DNA from: a virus
Strand: one strand, 5' to 3'
DNA length: 37,776 nucleotides
Virus record (IMG/VR): IMGVR_UViG_3300023082_000024
Location: 1-37,776 of that record
Below the pieces are notes generated by a model. That model ran no database searches, had not been told where the DNA came from, and saw nothing but the letters and a program-made list of their open reading frames with translations. Below are positions 1-7,686 of this stretch, piece by piece (the first letter of the stretch is position 1; each line of letters begins with the position of its first letter). The position numbers and the translations under genes were made by a program.

Positions 1-1059
1 TGGGGCAGCACCTTGAGTGCCAAGGTTTGCCATCCGCGACAGAGTTCCACCACCACCAGAAACGAAATTTCCCACAGCTTGAGCAGCGGGTGCTGCCCCA
101 GCCAGAGCAGGCGTACCGCGCATTGCCCCGAGCAGCGCGTTGCCACCAACGGCTAGCCCCCTTCCCGCCATACCAATTGGCCCAGCCGTGCCTAGCACGT
201 TGCCGCCCACTCGGCTCAGCGTGCCCTGAATGCCTGGATCTGGATTGGCAGCGTCATAGGCGGCGCGGCTGTCCTTGTTCATTTGCAGCTGCTGCTCGCC
301 GGTAGGCATGTTGATGCCCGCTTTTGACAGCAGGCCCGTGAGGCCAATCTTTTCGGCACCGGATGCCAGCCATTCAGATGGCGCGTCCAGAACATCACTG
401 ATTCCGCGACCGATGAAGTTAGCGTTTTTGATGCCTTGGGCGCCAAGGGCCTGAACTGCATTGATCGGGTTGAGCAACGATTGATCTTGCGGCCCTGGCT
501 GAGCCTGCTGATTTTGTGGCGCGACAACAGGCACGTCCGAGCCAATGGCGGCAGCGACAGGTTGCGCAGCCTGGGCGGCTTTAGGCTCAGCAAAGTCGAT
601 GGCGGCGAAATCGTCAGGCGCCGGCGCAGCGTTTGCTTTGGGTGCAGCGAAATCCAGCGCGGCGAAGTCTTCTTCGTCTGGAGCCTTGGCAGCTGATGGT
701 GCTGCCTTCCCGGTGTAGCTCGCCACGACGTTGTTTGCGTAAGCCTGGGTCTTTGGCCCCCAATTAGACTGATCGGTGCCGCCGTGGTATGCGCGCACTG
801 CGTCCTCCACGTTGCCGTATCTGTCCAGGTTCTCGGCCATCAGGCGCGCAGCCGCATAAATCGACTGCTTGGGGTCGGTTGGGTCAGTAACGCCAAGGGC
901 CTTTTGGGTCTCAGGGATCAGCTGCATCAAACCCACCGCCCCCTTTTCAGACTTGGCGTTAGGATTGCCGCCGCTCTCAATCTTCATCTGCGCACGTAAC
1001 AAGGCCGGATCGACATTGAACTGCCTTCCGGCCTGCTCGAACAACTGGTCGTAAGCCAT
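1..1059 (-). CDS. SLT-domain ejection protein, 5' part (gene cut by window end)
   Basis: This is the N-terminal 353 codons of a gene whose remainder lies at 36087..37776; joined through the terminal overlap it encodes 872 residues. Residues 1-115 form a lytic transglycosylase (SLT, goose-lysozyme-like) domain: catalytic Glu28 in KIESGG, the GLMQL motif at 43-47 and AYHGG at 90-94. A Pro/Ala linker follows with a duplicated motif (DFAALDFA, then DFAAIDFA), then Gly/Ala-rich helical sequence. By analogy with P22 gp16-type ejection proteins it should travel in the virion, enter the periplasm with the DNA and locally open peptidoglycan. The ATG at 1059 directly follows the 497-residue gene upstream, as expected for an operon. 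The last codons at the window edge (bases 1-4) do not match the other copy and are suspect. The domain call is firm; the ejection role is inferred from position. Confidence 0.9.
   Translation of the reverse strand, partial: MAYDQLFEQAGRQFNVDPALLRAQMKIESGGNPNAKSEKGAVGLMQLIPETQKALGVTDPTDPKQSIYAAARLMAENLDRYGNVEDAVRAYHGGTDQSNWGPKTQAYANNVVASYTGKAAPSAAKAPDEEDFAALDFAAPKANAAPAPDDFAAIDFAEPKAAQAAQPVAAAIGSDVPVVAPQNQQAQPGPQDQSLLNPINAVQALGAQGIKNANFIGRGISDVLDAPSEWLASGAEKIGLTGLLSKAGINMPTGEQQLQMNKDSRAAYDAANPDPGIQGTLSRVGGNVLGTAGPIGMAGRGLAVGGNALLGAMRGTPALAGAAPAAQAVGNFVSGGGGTLSRMANLGTQGAAP
5..130. repeat. Terminal direct repeat, left copy (126 bp)
   Basis: Bases 5..130 are identical to 37651..37776. Both copies lie inside the same SLT-domain gene in the same frame, so removing one copy restores a continuous reading frame. 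This is the signature of a contig from a circular or circularly permuted genome rather than a functional duplicated element. Bases 1-4 (TGGG) fall outside the match. Confidence 0.95.
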
Positions 1060-1061
1060 GA

Positions 1062-2555
1062 TCAGCCCCCTGGACGCTGAATGATGCCGCTGCGCACGGC
1101 TTGGTTATAGGATCGGCTGAAAGTGGCCTTGTCCTTCTCGCTGAGCCCCTTGTACATCTTGGAGCGTTCTTCTTGGGTGAGCTCTGGCGCCACGAAAACA
1201 CGAGGGTCAACTTCCTTGTTCCACTGCGCCGCCCACTTGCCATAGTTCTGCGGCTGTTCGCCGGAGTTCTGCCACGCTTCGTTTTTGGCTTGAGTTGCGC
1301 GCTCAGTGCCGATCAGCACCTTCATGATCTGCTCGTTGCCCAGCTTCGACAGGCTGGCGTTCGGGTTGCCTGCCACCGCCGCAGCCAGCTTCGAGTCGGT
1401 GCCCGCCCCGAGACCTGCGCTTGTGTTGATCGCGAGGTTCGTTGCGAACTTGGCGAACTCTTCCTTGGATGCCACCGCCTGCGGGTCAATACCCATCTTC
1501 GCAGCCATGCCGGGAGCCAGTTGCAGAGCCAGAGCGTTGGCCTTAGCTGTCCAGTCAGCAGTTGGTCCGCTGTCGAACTTAGGCAGGTTGGCGAGCATGT
1601 CTTGCAGGAAGTACACGCGCTGCGGCGAGCCTTCTGCCTGGTTTTGGAGGTTGAGCGCACCCTCTGCCGAACCTTTCCCAATGGTTTCCGCTGCTGCGGC
1701 CTGACCAAGCGATGGGCCTGTCTGCACGCCAGCCGGGGCGGAAGCGCCAGGATAGCGACCGTTGGCGCCAGTACCGGGCAGACCCATCTGAGGTTGTCCC
1801 GCGCCACCCGCCTGGGCTGCAAACTGCTCTCGGGTGAGGTTGATTGGCGCGCCTGTGTTCGGATCGAACGCGGCCACCGGGGCCGAAGCCGTGTTCGGGT
1901 CCATCGTGTTCTGCACCGAACCAGTAACACGGGGCTGCCCAGTCAGCGGGTCGATAGCCACGATTGATTGTTGACCGCCTGTGTTCAGAATCTGAGTCTG
2001 CGGCATCAAAAGTTTCAATTGTGCGTCTGCATCAAGTGATTGCAGGTAGCGCTCGTTTACCCATTGCTTGCGGCCTTCTGGCGTGTCCGGGATGTTCTGC
2101 ATCCCCCGAATTACTTCTTCAACTGGCACTAGCCCGTCTTTGACTAACCCAGCTCCCACACGGGCGAGGTCTGCCCCGGTAATTTCAGGCTGTTTCAGCA
2201 AAGGGCCAAATTGATTTTTGAAATAATTGTTCTGCTTCAATCCGAGGTCGAACTTGTTTTTATCGAACTCCAGCTGTTTGTTGCGCTGTTCGAGGATTTG
2301 ACCTTGAACTTGGGGAAGGTTATAGGCCGCATCCGGGTTTTGTGAGATCAGGCCAAGCAGCTTGTTCTGATCTACTTGCCCGGTGGCAGGGTCAGTAGCC
2401 TGCTGGTACGCAGCTGAGATTGCCTTGTTGGCGCCAATCTGCTGGGTGAGTTGATTCTGTTGCAGCATGGCTCCTTTCAGCTGAGTGGCGCCAATGAGGT
2501 TCTGCAAGATGTTCGGTTGCTGGCCGCCCAGCGCGATGGAAGCATCGATAGCCAT
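1062..2555 (-). CDS. Putative DNA ejection / internal virion protein (497 aa)
   Basis: This protein of 497 residues is rich in Gln, Asn and Ala. Its N-terminus is helical and repetitive (ILQNLIGATQLKGAML, then QLTQQIGANKAISAAY), followed by a low-complexity central part (Gly/Pro/Ala, about residues 205-285) and a helical C-terminal region. There is no signal peptide or membrane segment. The start has a good Shine-Dalgarno (GAGGAA, 5 bases from ATG). It sits between a 274-residue virion protein and the SLT-domain protein, the position and size of P22 gp20. That makes it the middle member of a three-protein ejection set which would assemble in the capsid and leave with the DNA. Assignment rests on composition, size and synteny; no catalytic motif is visible. 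Confidence 0.72.
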   Translation of the reverse strand: MAIDASIALGGQQPNILQNLIGATQLKGAMLQQNQLTQQIGANKAISAAYQQATDPATGQVDQNKLLGLISQNPDAAYNLPQVQGQILEQRNKQLEFDKNKFDLGLKQNNYFKNQFGPLLKQPEITGADLARVGAGLVKDGLVPVEEVIRGMQNIPDTPEGRKQWVNERYLQSLDADAQLKLLMPQTQILNTGGQQSIVAIDPLTGQPRVTGSVQNTMDPNTASAPVAAFDPNTGAPINLTREQFAAQAGGAGQPQMGLPGTGANGRYPGASAPAGVQTGPSLGQAAAAETIGKGSAEGALNLQNQAEGSPQRVYFLQDMLANLPKFDSGPTADWTAKANALALQLAPGMAAKMGIDPQAVASKEEFAKFATNLAINTSAGLGAGTDSKLAAAVAGNPNASLSKLGNEQIMKVLIGTERATQAKNEAWQNSGEQPQNYGKWAAQWNKEVDPRVFVAPELTQEERSKMYKGLSEKDKATFSRSYNQAVRSGIIQRPGG

Positions 2556-2564
2556 TTCAGTTCC

Positions 2565-3389
2565 TCACTTGTACAGCGCGTTATAGAGCATGTAGTTGTT
2601 TACGCCGCTGCTGAGCGCATTGCTTGCACCAACGATGCCGGATGCCTGGGCATTCCCTGCCTGGGTCAGATAGTTGCCCGCGTTGTTGGCTGCTGCAATA
2701 CCTGCCTGCCCCGTTTGAGCTGCCGAGTTTTGCCCGGTGTTTACGAGGTTTTGCAGGTTGTTCACGTTGTTCGCGGCCACCTGATAGTTCGTGTTGTAGG
2801 TGCTCAGTGCGCGGTTGTACTGGTTCCCGTAGGTCTGATCTGCAAGGCCAGTGGCGAAGCTGGTAGCGCCCTTAAGCTGAGCGCCTGACAGACCCAGGCC
2901 ACGCGCTGCCGCCGAGTTGTTGACCTGGCGCAACCCCTGATCCAGCGAGAACTGATAGCCGGGTGTGGTCGCGAGGTCTTGCGGATTGAAGCTGAATTGT
3001 TTTTGAAGTGTCGAGTTTGGGTCAACACTTCGTGACCCATTGGTTGCTGCGTCCAGCTCGGATTGGTACGCCGCCAACTGCTCGTTGGCCTGGCCCTGAT
3101 CCCACCAAGGGTTGGCCGCCATTGCGGCCTTGTACTGGTCAAGCTGTTGCTGCTTGGCTACGACTTCCGGGCTATTGGTGTTCGTGTTGTATCCCATTGC
3201 CGCCCACAACGGGTTGATGGCCTGCTGTCCGAGGCTGGCATAAGGGGATAGGTCTGATCGAATAGCCGCGGCTGCTCCCGCTTGCTGATCGGCAGCATCG
3301 CCAGCCGCCCCCGCTTGGGTCTTGGCGGCCTTGCTTGCCGAATAAGCGCCTAATGCTGCTGAACCCACAACTGCTGTAGTAGCGGCCAT
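2565..3389 (-). CDS. Putative ejection/DNA transfer protein (274 aa)
   Basis: The protein has an Ala/Gly-rich N-terminal helix (residues 1-45), then a conserved segment with TPGYQFSLDQG and NNSAAARGLGLSGAQ around residues 140-170. The C-terminal third is Asn/Gln/Ala-rich and coiled. The TPGYQF...ARGLGLSGA segment recurs in small virion proteins of many podophages, often annotated as DNA transfer or tail-associated proteins. Size and place correspond to P22 gp7. The start is supported by GAGGA eight bases upstream of ATG. Function as an ejected virion protein is inferred from family resemblance and order. Confidence 0.72.
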   Translation of the reverse strand: MAATTAVVGSAALGAYSASKAAKTQAGAAGDAADQQAGAAAAIRSDLSPYASLGQQAINPLWAAMGYNTNTNSPEVVAKQQQLDQYKAAMAANPWWDQGQANEQLAAYQSELDAATNGSRSVDPNSTLQKQFSFNPQDLATTPGYQFSLDQGLRQVNNSAAARGLGLSGAQLKGATSFATGLADQTYGNQYNRALSTYNTNYQVAANNVNNLQNLVNTGQNSAAQTGQAGIAAANNAGNYLTQAGNAQASGIVGASNALSSGVNNYMLYNALYK

Positions 3390-3830
3390 TTATAAAATCC
3401 TCGTATATGAAGTTTCAGACTTCTTGTATCCCCGAGCCTCATAGATGGCGGCTCCAACCTCTGGCTGGCATGATTCCATGACAACCATATTCCAGTACTT
3501 TACGCCCTGGTCTTGGGCCATCCGCTCAATATGCTTCATCAAAGACAAGCCGTTTCGTCCTTTTCTCGCCTCTGGGTTGACCCACCATGCAATCTCTGTG
3601 GCTGTCAGGACAGATGCGTTGGCGAGCAATGGGGCCTTTATCGCCGCACAAAACCCCTGAGTGACCCCGCCAATAACCAGGACCGCCATAAGACCATGAT
3701 CCAAAGCCATCGACGCCATGAATCGGACGTGATCAGGATCAAAGTCATCTTTGTACATTGTGTGCTTCCAGAACTCGCGAGCCATATCAACAACGGCATC
3801 GAGGTCGAACTTATTACCGTCGCGAACCAT
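3390..3830 (-). CDS. GNAT-family N-acetyltransferase
   Basis: This 146-residue protein has the GNAT fold pattern. A central beta strand (EIAWWVNPEAR) leads into the acetyl-CoA loop RKGRNGLSL and a following helix (MKHIERMAQDQGV); a beta strand with NMVVME and a terminal ARGYKKSETSYTRIL strand complete the core. The start chosen is the ATG at 3830, five bases after GAGG; a GTG two codons upstream is less likely. It lies directly after the oxygenase gene in the virion operon. Phage GNAT proteins of this kind are found beside structural genes, and the substrate is unknown. It could acetylate a virion or host protein or a small molecule; nothing here decides that. Confidence 0.82.
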   Translation of the reverse strand: MVRDGNKFDLDAVVDMAREFWKHTMYKDDFDPDHVRFMASMALDHGLMAVLVIGGVTQGFCAAIKAPLLANASVLTATEIAWWVNPEARKGRNGLSLMKHIERMAQDQGVKYWNMVVMESCQPEVGAAIYEARGYKKSETSYTRIL

Positions 3831-3837
3831 AGTCACC

Positions 3838-4404
3838 TCAACTGAAAAAGCATGTCAGGACGAGCCTTGTGTCCTGTGGGGTTGATCCGAAACCGCCGAT
3901 AGGCTCAGCTCGGTGCAAAGCTCCAGCGTCGAAAATCACAGCCCTGTTAGGGATCATGTGTGCGATTTCTCGAACCTGCCAGCTTTCATCCAAATTCTGA
4001 TGAGCCGTGATGATGTCCACGAAACCAGGCCAGACAGGATGGTAGGCAATGCCCGTGTCAATGTGGGACACAAAGCTTGTCCCTCCAGCGCAGTGCTCTA
4101 AGCGGTTGAGGTACAGCATCAGGCTGTACCTCCCCATAGATAGGTCCGAGTGGACCTTGTGCGGGCACTCAACACCCAGCGGCGACTGGCGCATAAACAT
4201 GGTCTCACCAGTAATTTTTGATCCTTTCCAAGTTTCCAACTTAGCTAATATTTCTTCTCGAACATGGTCCGGTATTTCCACGCAAATCTTCGGATAAACC
4301 ACCCCATCAAACTCATTTTTGATATCTGAGAATTTTGAGATGTCCGCGTACTCCCGCAGATCGGCATAGGTGCGGACTGATAGGAAGCCATCAATAATTT
4401 TCAT
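3838..4404 (-). CDS. 2OG-Fe(II) oxygenase-like protein
   Basis: The 188 residues carry the full ligand set of 2-oxoglutarate/Fe(II) dioxygenases: HxD at His85-Ser-Asp87, distal His164 (in ALHRAEP) and Arg180 (in DTRLVL), the residue expected to bind 2-oxoglutarate. The strand RYSLMLYLN and the GGTSFVSH segment between them fit the double-stranded beta-helix core. The expected reaction is hydroxylation of an unknown substrate coupled to 2-oxoglutarate decarboxylation. The gene sits between a 110-residue virion-like gene and the GNAT gene, and stretches of it are visibly more AT-rich than the flanking virion genes, which suggests a later insertion. Family call is strong; substrate unknown. Confidence 0.82.
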   Translation of the reverse strand: MKIIDGFLSVRTYADLREYADISKFSDIKNEFDGVVYPKICVEIPDHVREEILAKLETWKGSKITGETMFMRQSPLGVECPHKVHSDLSMGRYSLMLYLNRLEHCAGGTSFVSHIDTGIAYHPVWPGFVDIITAHQNLDESWQVREIAHMIPNRAVIFDAGALHRAEPIGGFGSTPQDTRLVLTCFFS

Positions 4405-4406
4405 GG

Positions 4407-4739
4407 CTATTCCGCCAGAAACTCAACACCCGACACGAACAGCGTCAGGCCGTTTCCGGTGGCAAAAATCTGCGTGCCGGTTTGCAGCTTGTGGTTGATA
4501 AATTCATTCAGCGATGCCGTGGCGCCAGCCGCAACAGAACGAGTGCAAACCAGCGTGCTGGCGTCTGCAGAGCGCGACGTTGGCACCTTGTAGATGTTCA
4601 CCGCTGCCGCTGCGCCAGATGGGTTGTAGACGGTCGCGGCCTGCACGGTTGCAGCGTTCAGCGCGGGCGCCGTGTAGTAGGACACAGGTGAGCCGGTCAT
4701 GATCTGGCCGTTCACCATTTCCACGAATTTGATAGCCAT
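4407..4739 (-). CDS. Small beta-rich virion-associated protein (110 aa)
   Basis: The sequence alternates short strands and turns (SPVSYYTAPALNAATVQ, AVNIYKVPTSRSADAS, GTQIFATGNGLTLFVSGVEF), as expected for a single beta-sandwich, with no membrane segment. Proteins of this pattern are common near tail and head genes of phages and are usually annotated hypothetical. The ATG overlaps the stop of the upstream gene in a TAATG arrangement, so translation is coupled to the knob-domain protein. It may decorate that fibre or the capsid. Function is not established. Confidence 0.6.
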   Translation of the reverse strand: MAIKFVEMVNGQIMTGSPVSYYTAPALNAATVQAATVYNPSGAAAAVNIYKVPTSRSADASTLVCTRSVAAGATASLNEFINHKLQTGTQIFATGNGLTLFVSGVEFLAE

Positions 4740-5542
4740 TACTTGATTCTCCAGCCGCCGAAAAATGTGAGGTTCTGACCGACTACGGTCGTGTCTGCGA
4801 TCCCGCTCAGATAGCGAAAGGTTACGCTGTCATTGGCTGCCAAGCGAATCGGCATAGAGCTGCCTGTGATGGTTGCAGTGCCGGTGGCAGCACTCATATC
4901 AAACAGCGTAGTCCGCTGGGTTCCGTTCACGAACAAAGAGAGCTGGCGGCGTGTGGCTGCCGCCTGGGTTCCGGTAACTGCGCCAGCAAACACGTAGGTT
5001 CCTGCTGCTGCCGCAACGAAGGCAGAAGTGCCGGTAGAGAACTCGGTGTTGTCGTCAAACAGCTTTGTGTATCCGGTGATGGTTGTCTGCGTATTGAGCG
5101 CGACGGCCTGGGCCGCAGACTGGTACGCGGAGAAGCACGATATGGCGCCCGCGATACCGTTCAGTTTCACCTTGTCGGCAGCGCTCATGAATCCGGCAAG
5201 AGTGGTAGTTGCCAGCGCGTGCAGCGCTTCATCTGTTTGCAGTCCGTGCGTAGGGACCAGGCCCATGTCTGGCTGTTGCACTGGCTGTTGCGGCGCAACG
5301 CCTTGCAGCGACATCGCTTGGCTAAGCATGGCGCGCAGGTCAGGGATTGCCTCGACTTGCGAGCTGTCCTGGCCGTAAAGCGCATTCACAATGATCTTGA
5401 GGTTTTCGATTTCGGGGTTGTTGCCGCTACTGGTGCGCACGAACAGTTTCAGGAAGAACTGAAACCACACAGGGTTGATGTTCCCGTTATCCATGACGAA
5501 CGGGGCAGCAATGTCGGGGACTGTTGCGCTGATGTTCTGCAT
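4739..5542 (-). CDS. Tail needle/fibre-like protein with C1q/TNF-like knob
   Basis: The N-terminus (VPDIAAPFV...NPVWFQFFLKLF, residues 8-35) resembles the attachment segment of phage fibre proteins. A helical part follows (residues 40-80), then ATTTLAGFMSAADKVKLNGI at about 110-130, a motif frequent in tail fibres. Residues 135-267 look like a C1q/TNF-type jelly roll, from CFSAYQSAAQAVALN to LTFFGGWRIK, with NDSVTFRYLSG near the end. It follows the gp10-like gene, where P22-type phages encode the tail needle; the Sf6 needle tip is a TNF-like knob. A trimeric needle or head fibre is therefore the favoured role, by inference. Start and stop overlap neighbours by one base on each side. Confidence 0.68.
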   Translation of the reverse strand: MQNISATVPDIAAPFVMDNGNINPVWFQFFLKLFVRTSSGNNPEIENLKIIVNALYGQDSSQVEAIPDLRAMLSQAMSLQGVAPQQPVQQPDMGLVPTHGLQTDEALHALATTTLAGFMSAADKVKLNGIAGAISCFSAYQSAAQAVALNTQTTITGYTKLFDDNTEFSTGTSAFVAAAAGTYVFAGAVTGTQAAATRRQLSLFVNGTQRTTLFDMSAATGTATITGSSMPIRLAANDSVTFRYLSGIADTTVVGQNLTFFGGWRIK

Positions 5543-6966
5543 TAGGTGGCTGCCGGTGATACCTGAACGAAGGCGCCGTTCAGGGATGTTTTGCAGTTAG
5601 AAACCCACGACAGCTCAAACACCCTGTCCCGCGCCATGCCCAATCTCTGGAACATACAGGAATGCAGAAAATCGCCCGTCTCGCCCAATTCTTTGTGGAT
5701 ATGGTTGTTCCAGGATCGGCCACGCGTATCGGAGAACCTAAGCCGTAGCTCTGGCAGTGGATCACCGCTAGGGACGCCCTCACCGCACTGCACGTCAGCC
5801 CTGAAGCTGTGATAAATCATCCGGTTGCCGTCTCCGACCATATGCGGGAAGGTGCGGATTCTGATCATCTCGTTGCCGTCATCGGTGAACAATCCAAGGC
5901 TCTGACGGTAAAGTTTGCCGTTCTGCCAGTCCCCCACAAGCGTGTCACCGTTGAAGAAAGCGTGACAGTTGGCGCGCTGGCGATGCTCGGCACCTGACTC
6001 ATCCATCCAGACACGTTCCTGCCACATGTCCACGGAGATATCGTAGACCCACGTCTTGTCCGCAGACGGGAAGTTCAGCACGTAGAAAGGGTGGCCGTTC
6101 TGCTGGTAGATGTAGCCGGTGGCATCGCTTACGTTTCGGTACTTGGCGAACTCGGCCTCAATGGCGAATGTGGACTTGCGCGCTCGGTCGTAACCCTCGG
6201 TGCGCTGAACCATGTATTCGCCTTCCTCGGTGCGGCTCAGCCAGTACAGAGAGCCGTCGAATTGCGCGATGGTGCCAGCGGCCACACATCCGTGCTGAAT
6301 GAAGGCCCCCGGCATGCGGGAGAAAGGGAAATCCGCCTCGCCCGAGTTGTACCAGACTTCTGTTGTCTGCTCGCCAAACAGAAAAAGCTGACGTTTTGTT
6401 GCGCCAACACCTATAAGTCGGTCAGAAAAACCTGTTTTACCGGCGAAGTCGAGAGCATCAAAATCAACGTCCAAGAACTTGGAAATGTAGAACTGGTTCG
6501 TGTCGGGGCGGTTGAACAGCAGGTATCCATCCAGCAGGTCTACCCGCGATGCACCATAGAACGCCGCGTTGCCTACGTCCGACATGATGTCGTTATCCAG
6601 GTTCACCACCTTCCCACTGGTGCTGCCGTCAACGATGATCAGCGAGCTGCCGTTGTCCACCATCGAGACGTAGCCCACGGTCGTCGCCAGGGTGCCAAGC
6701 ACTGAAATGCTGTAGCCCTCTGCCGCTGGCTTGATGTGGACGACGCTGGCCCCGACAACCCCATAGAGCGCGCCGTTGGTTGCCACGTACAGGCAGCGCC
6801 AGCCGTTGTCGGTAGCGGTCGCCACGGTCTGGATGCCAGGCGTCAGATAGTGCGTGGTCGGGAATGGCGAGTCTTCGGGGTTGACCTCGACAAAGAGGTT
6901 CACGCACCGCTGAGCGCTCGCCAGCAGGCCTTGTGCTGAGTAGGCATTGCCAATGATCGCTTTCAT
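5542..6966 (-). CDS. P22 gp10-like packaged DNA stabilization / tail hub protein
   Basis: The 474 residues have the repeating beta-strand pattern of a propeller and the typical start of the family (GNAYSAQGLLASAQRCVNLFVEVNPEDS) with TPGIQTVA following. Several blade-like repeats are visible, such as NGALYGVVGASV, NGSSLIIVDGSTSGKV and KLFLFGEQTTEVWYN-like strands. Members of the phage stabilisation family plug the portal channel after packaging and connect the adaptor to the needle. Length matches P22 gp10 (472). It is coupled to the gp4-like gene by TGATG. Confidence 0.86.
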   Translation of the reverse strand: MKAIIGNAYSAQGLLASAQRCVNLFVEVNPEDSPFPTTHYLTPGIQTVATATDNGWRCLYVATNGALYGVVGASVVHIKPAAEGYSISVLGTLATTVGYVSMVDNGSSLIIVDGSTSGKVVNLDNDIMSDVGNAAFYGASRVDLLDGYLLFNRPDTNQFYISKFLDVDFDALDFAGKTGFSDRLIGVGATKRQLFLFGEQTTEVWYNSGEADFPFSRMPGAFIQHGCVAAGTIAQFDGSLYWLSRTEEGEYMVQRTEGYDRARKSTFAIEAEFAKYRNVSDATGYIYQQNGHPFYVLNFPSADKTWVYDISVDMWQERVWMDESGAEHRQRANCHAFFNGDTLVGDWQNGKLYRQSLGLFTDDGNEMIRIRTFPHMVGDGNRMIYHSFRADVQCGEGVPSGDPLPELRLRFSDTRGRSWNNHIHKELGETGDFLHSCMFQRLGMARDRVFELSWVSNCKTSLNGAFVQVSPAAT

Positions 6967-7682
6967 CAGTTGGGGATGTCCGAGTAAACGTTGTATTTGC
7001 CCCGATTGGTGAGTGTCGGGTCGATGGTCATCGTCGGAATCTGTGCGTTGGATGTCGCCAGCGTGTTGATCGATGCGCGGGCCAGGGCAGTAATGGTCGC
7101 CTCTGGCTCAAGGCCGTACATGGGCCGCAGCCGGCCTGCAAGGTTCCACATGATCGCCTCTTCATACTGCGGCGGCATGTCGATGACATCAGCGACCGTG
7201 CCGAACTGCTGAAGCTGGGCAAACGTGGTGATGAACAGGCTGTATTGGTTGTCAGGCACAGACCAAGGGAACACGCTGCCAAGCGGGTACGCCGAGTCGT
7301 AGAAAAGTGCCGTTGGCATGGAGCCCTGCTGCTTGACTGCGATCCGGTCGTAATCCTCGCGAGCCGTGATGATCGTCAGCGGATAGTCCACTTGGTTCGG
7401 TGCCGTCTGTGAGGTCAGCTGCACGTAAGCGGCAGAAATCTTGTCAGGCCGTGGAATGCTGAAGTCCCCACCAATCCCGACCGTGTACGACTGCTGTCCG
7501 GTGCAAACAAGGCTGTTGGTGACAAGGTGATAGACCAGAAAGCGGTTGGTCTGCCACTGCGCCAGCATCATGTTCATAATCTTGAAGGCGTCTTGAACGT
7601 CTCCAGCAGAAGCGGTTTGACCAACGCCCAGCACGCCGGACTGCTTTAACGCCAGGTTGATCAGCTCGATGGGCGTGGTCAT
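6966..7682 (-). CDS. P22 gp4-like head-tail adaptor (tail accessory factor)
   Basis: A protein of 238 residues beginning MTTPIELINLALKQSGVLGVG and continuing with DVQDAFKIMNMMLAQW, the helical pattern seen at the N-terminus of gp4-like adaptors. A central domain follows (YPLTIITAREDYDRIAV), with the C-terminal helix-rich PPQYEEAIMWNLAGRLRPMYG, a segment typical of the family. Such proteins bind the portal ring and provide the platform for gp10. SD GGGGAA lies seven bases before the ATG. Gene order coat, small protein, gp4-like, gp10-like supports the call. Confidence 0.84.
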   Translation of the reverse strand: MTTPIELINLALKQSGVLGVGQTASAGDVQDAFKIMNMMLAQWQTNRFLVYHLVTNSLVCTGQQSYTVGIGGDFSIPRPDKISAAYVQLTSQTAPNQVDYPLTIITAREDYDRIAVKQQGSMPTALFYDSAYPLGSVFPWSVPDNQYSLFITTFAQLQQFGTVADVIDMPPQYEEAIMWNLAGRLRPMYGLEPEATITALARASINTLATSNAQIPTMTIDPTLTNRGKYNVYSDIPN

Positions 7683-7686
7683 TTGG

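Noticed and set aside
5-130. True T7-like direct terminal repeat
   Set aside because: It lies within one gene in frame, is very short for a packaging repeat, and the P22-type packaging genes favour headful permuted ends; an assembly overlap explains it better.
1101-1967. Long plus-strand open frame opposite the 497-residue virion gene
   Set aside because: It is antisense to a well-supported gene, has no ribosome site, and its Arg/Cys/His-rich composition is typical of a shadow frame.
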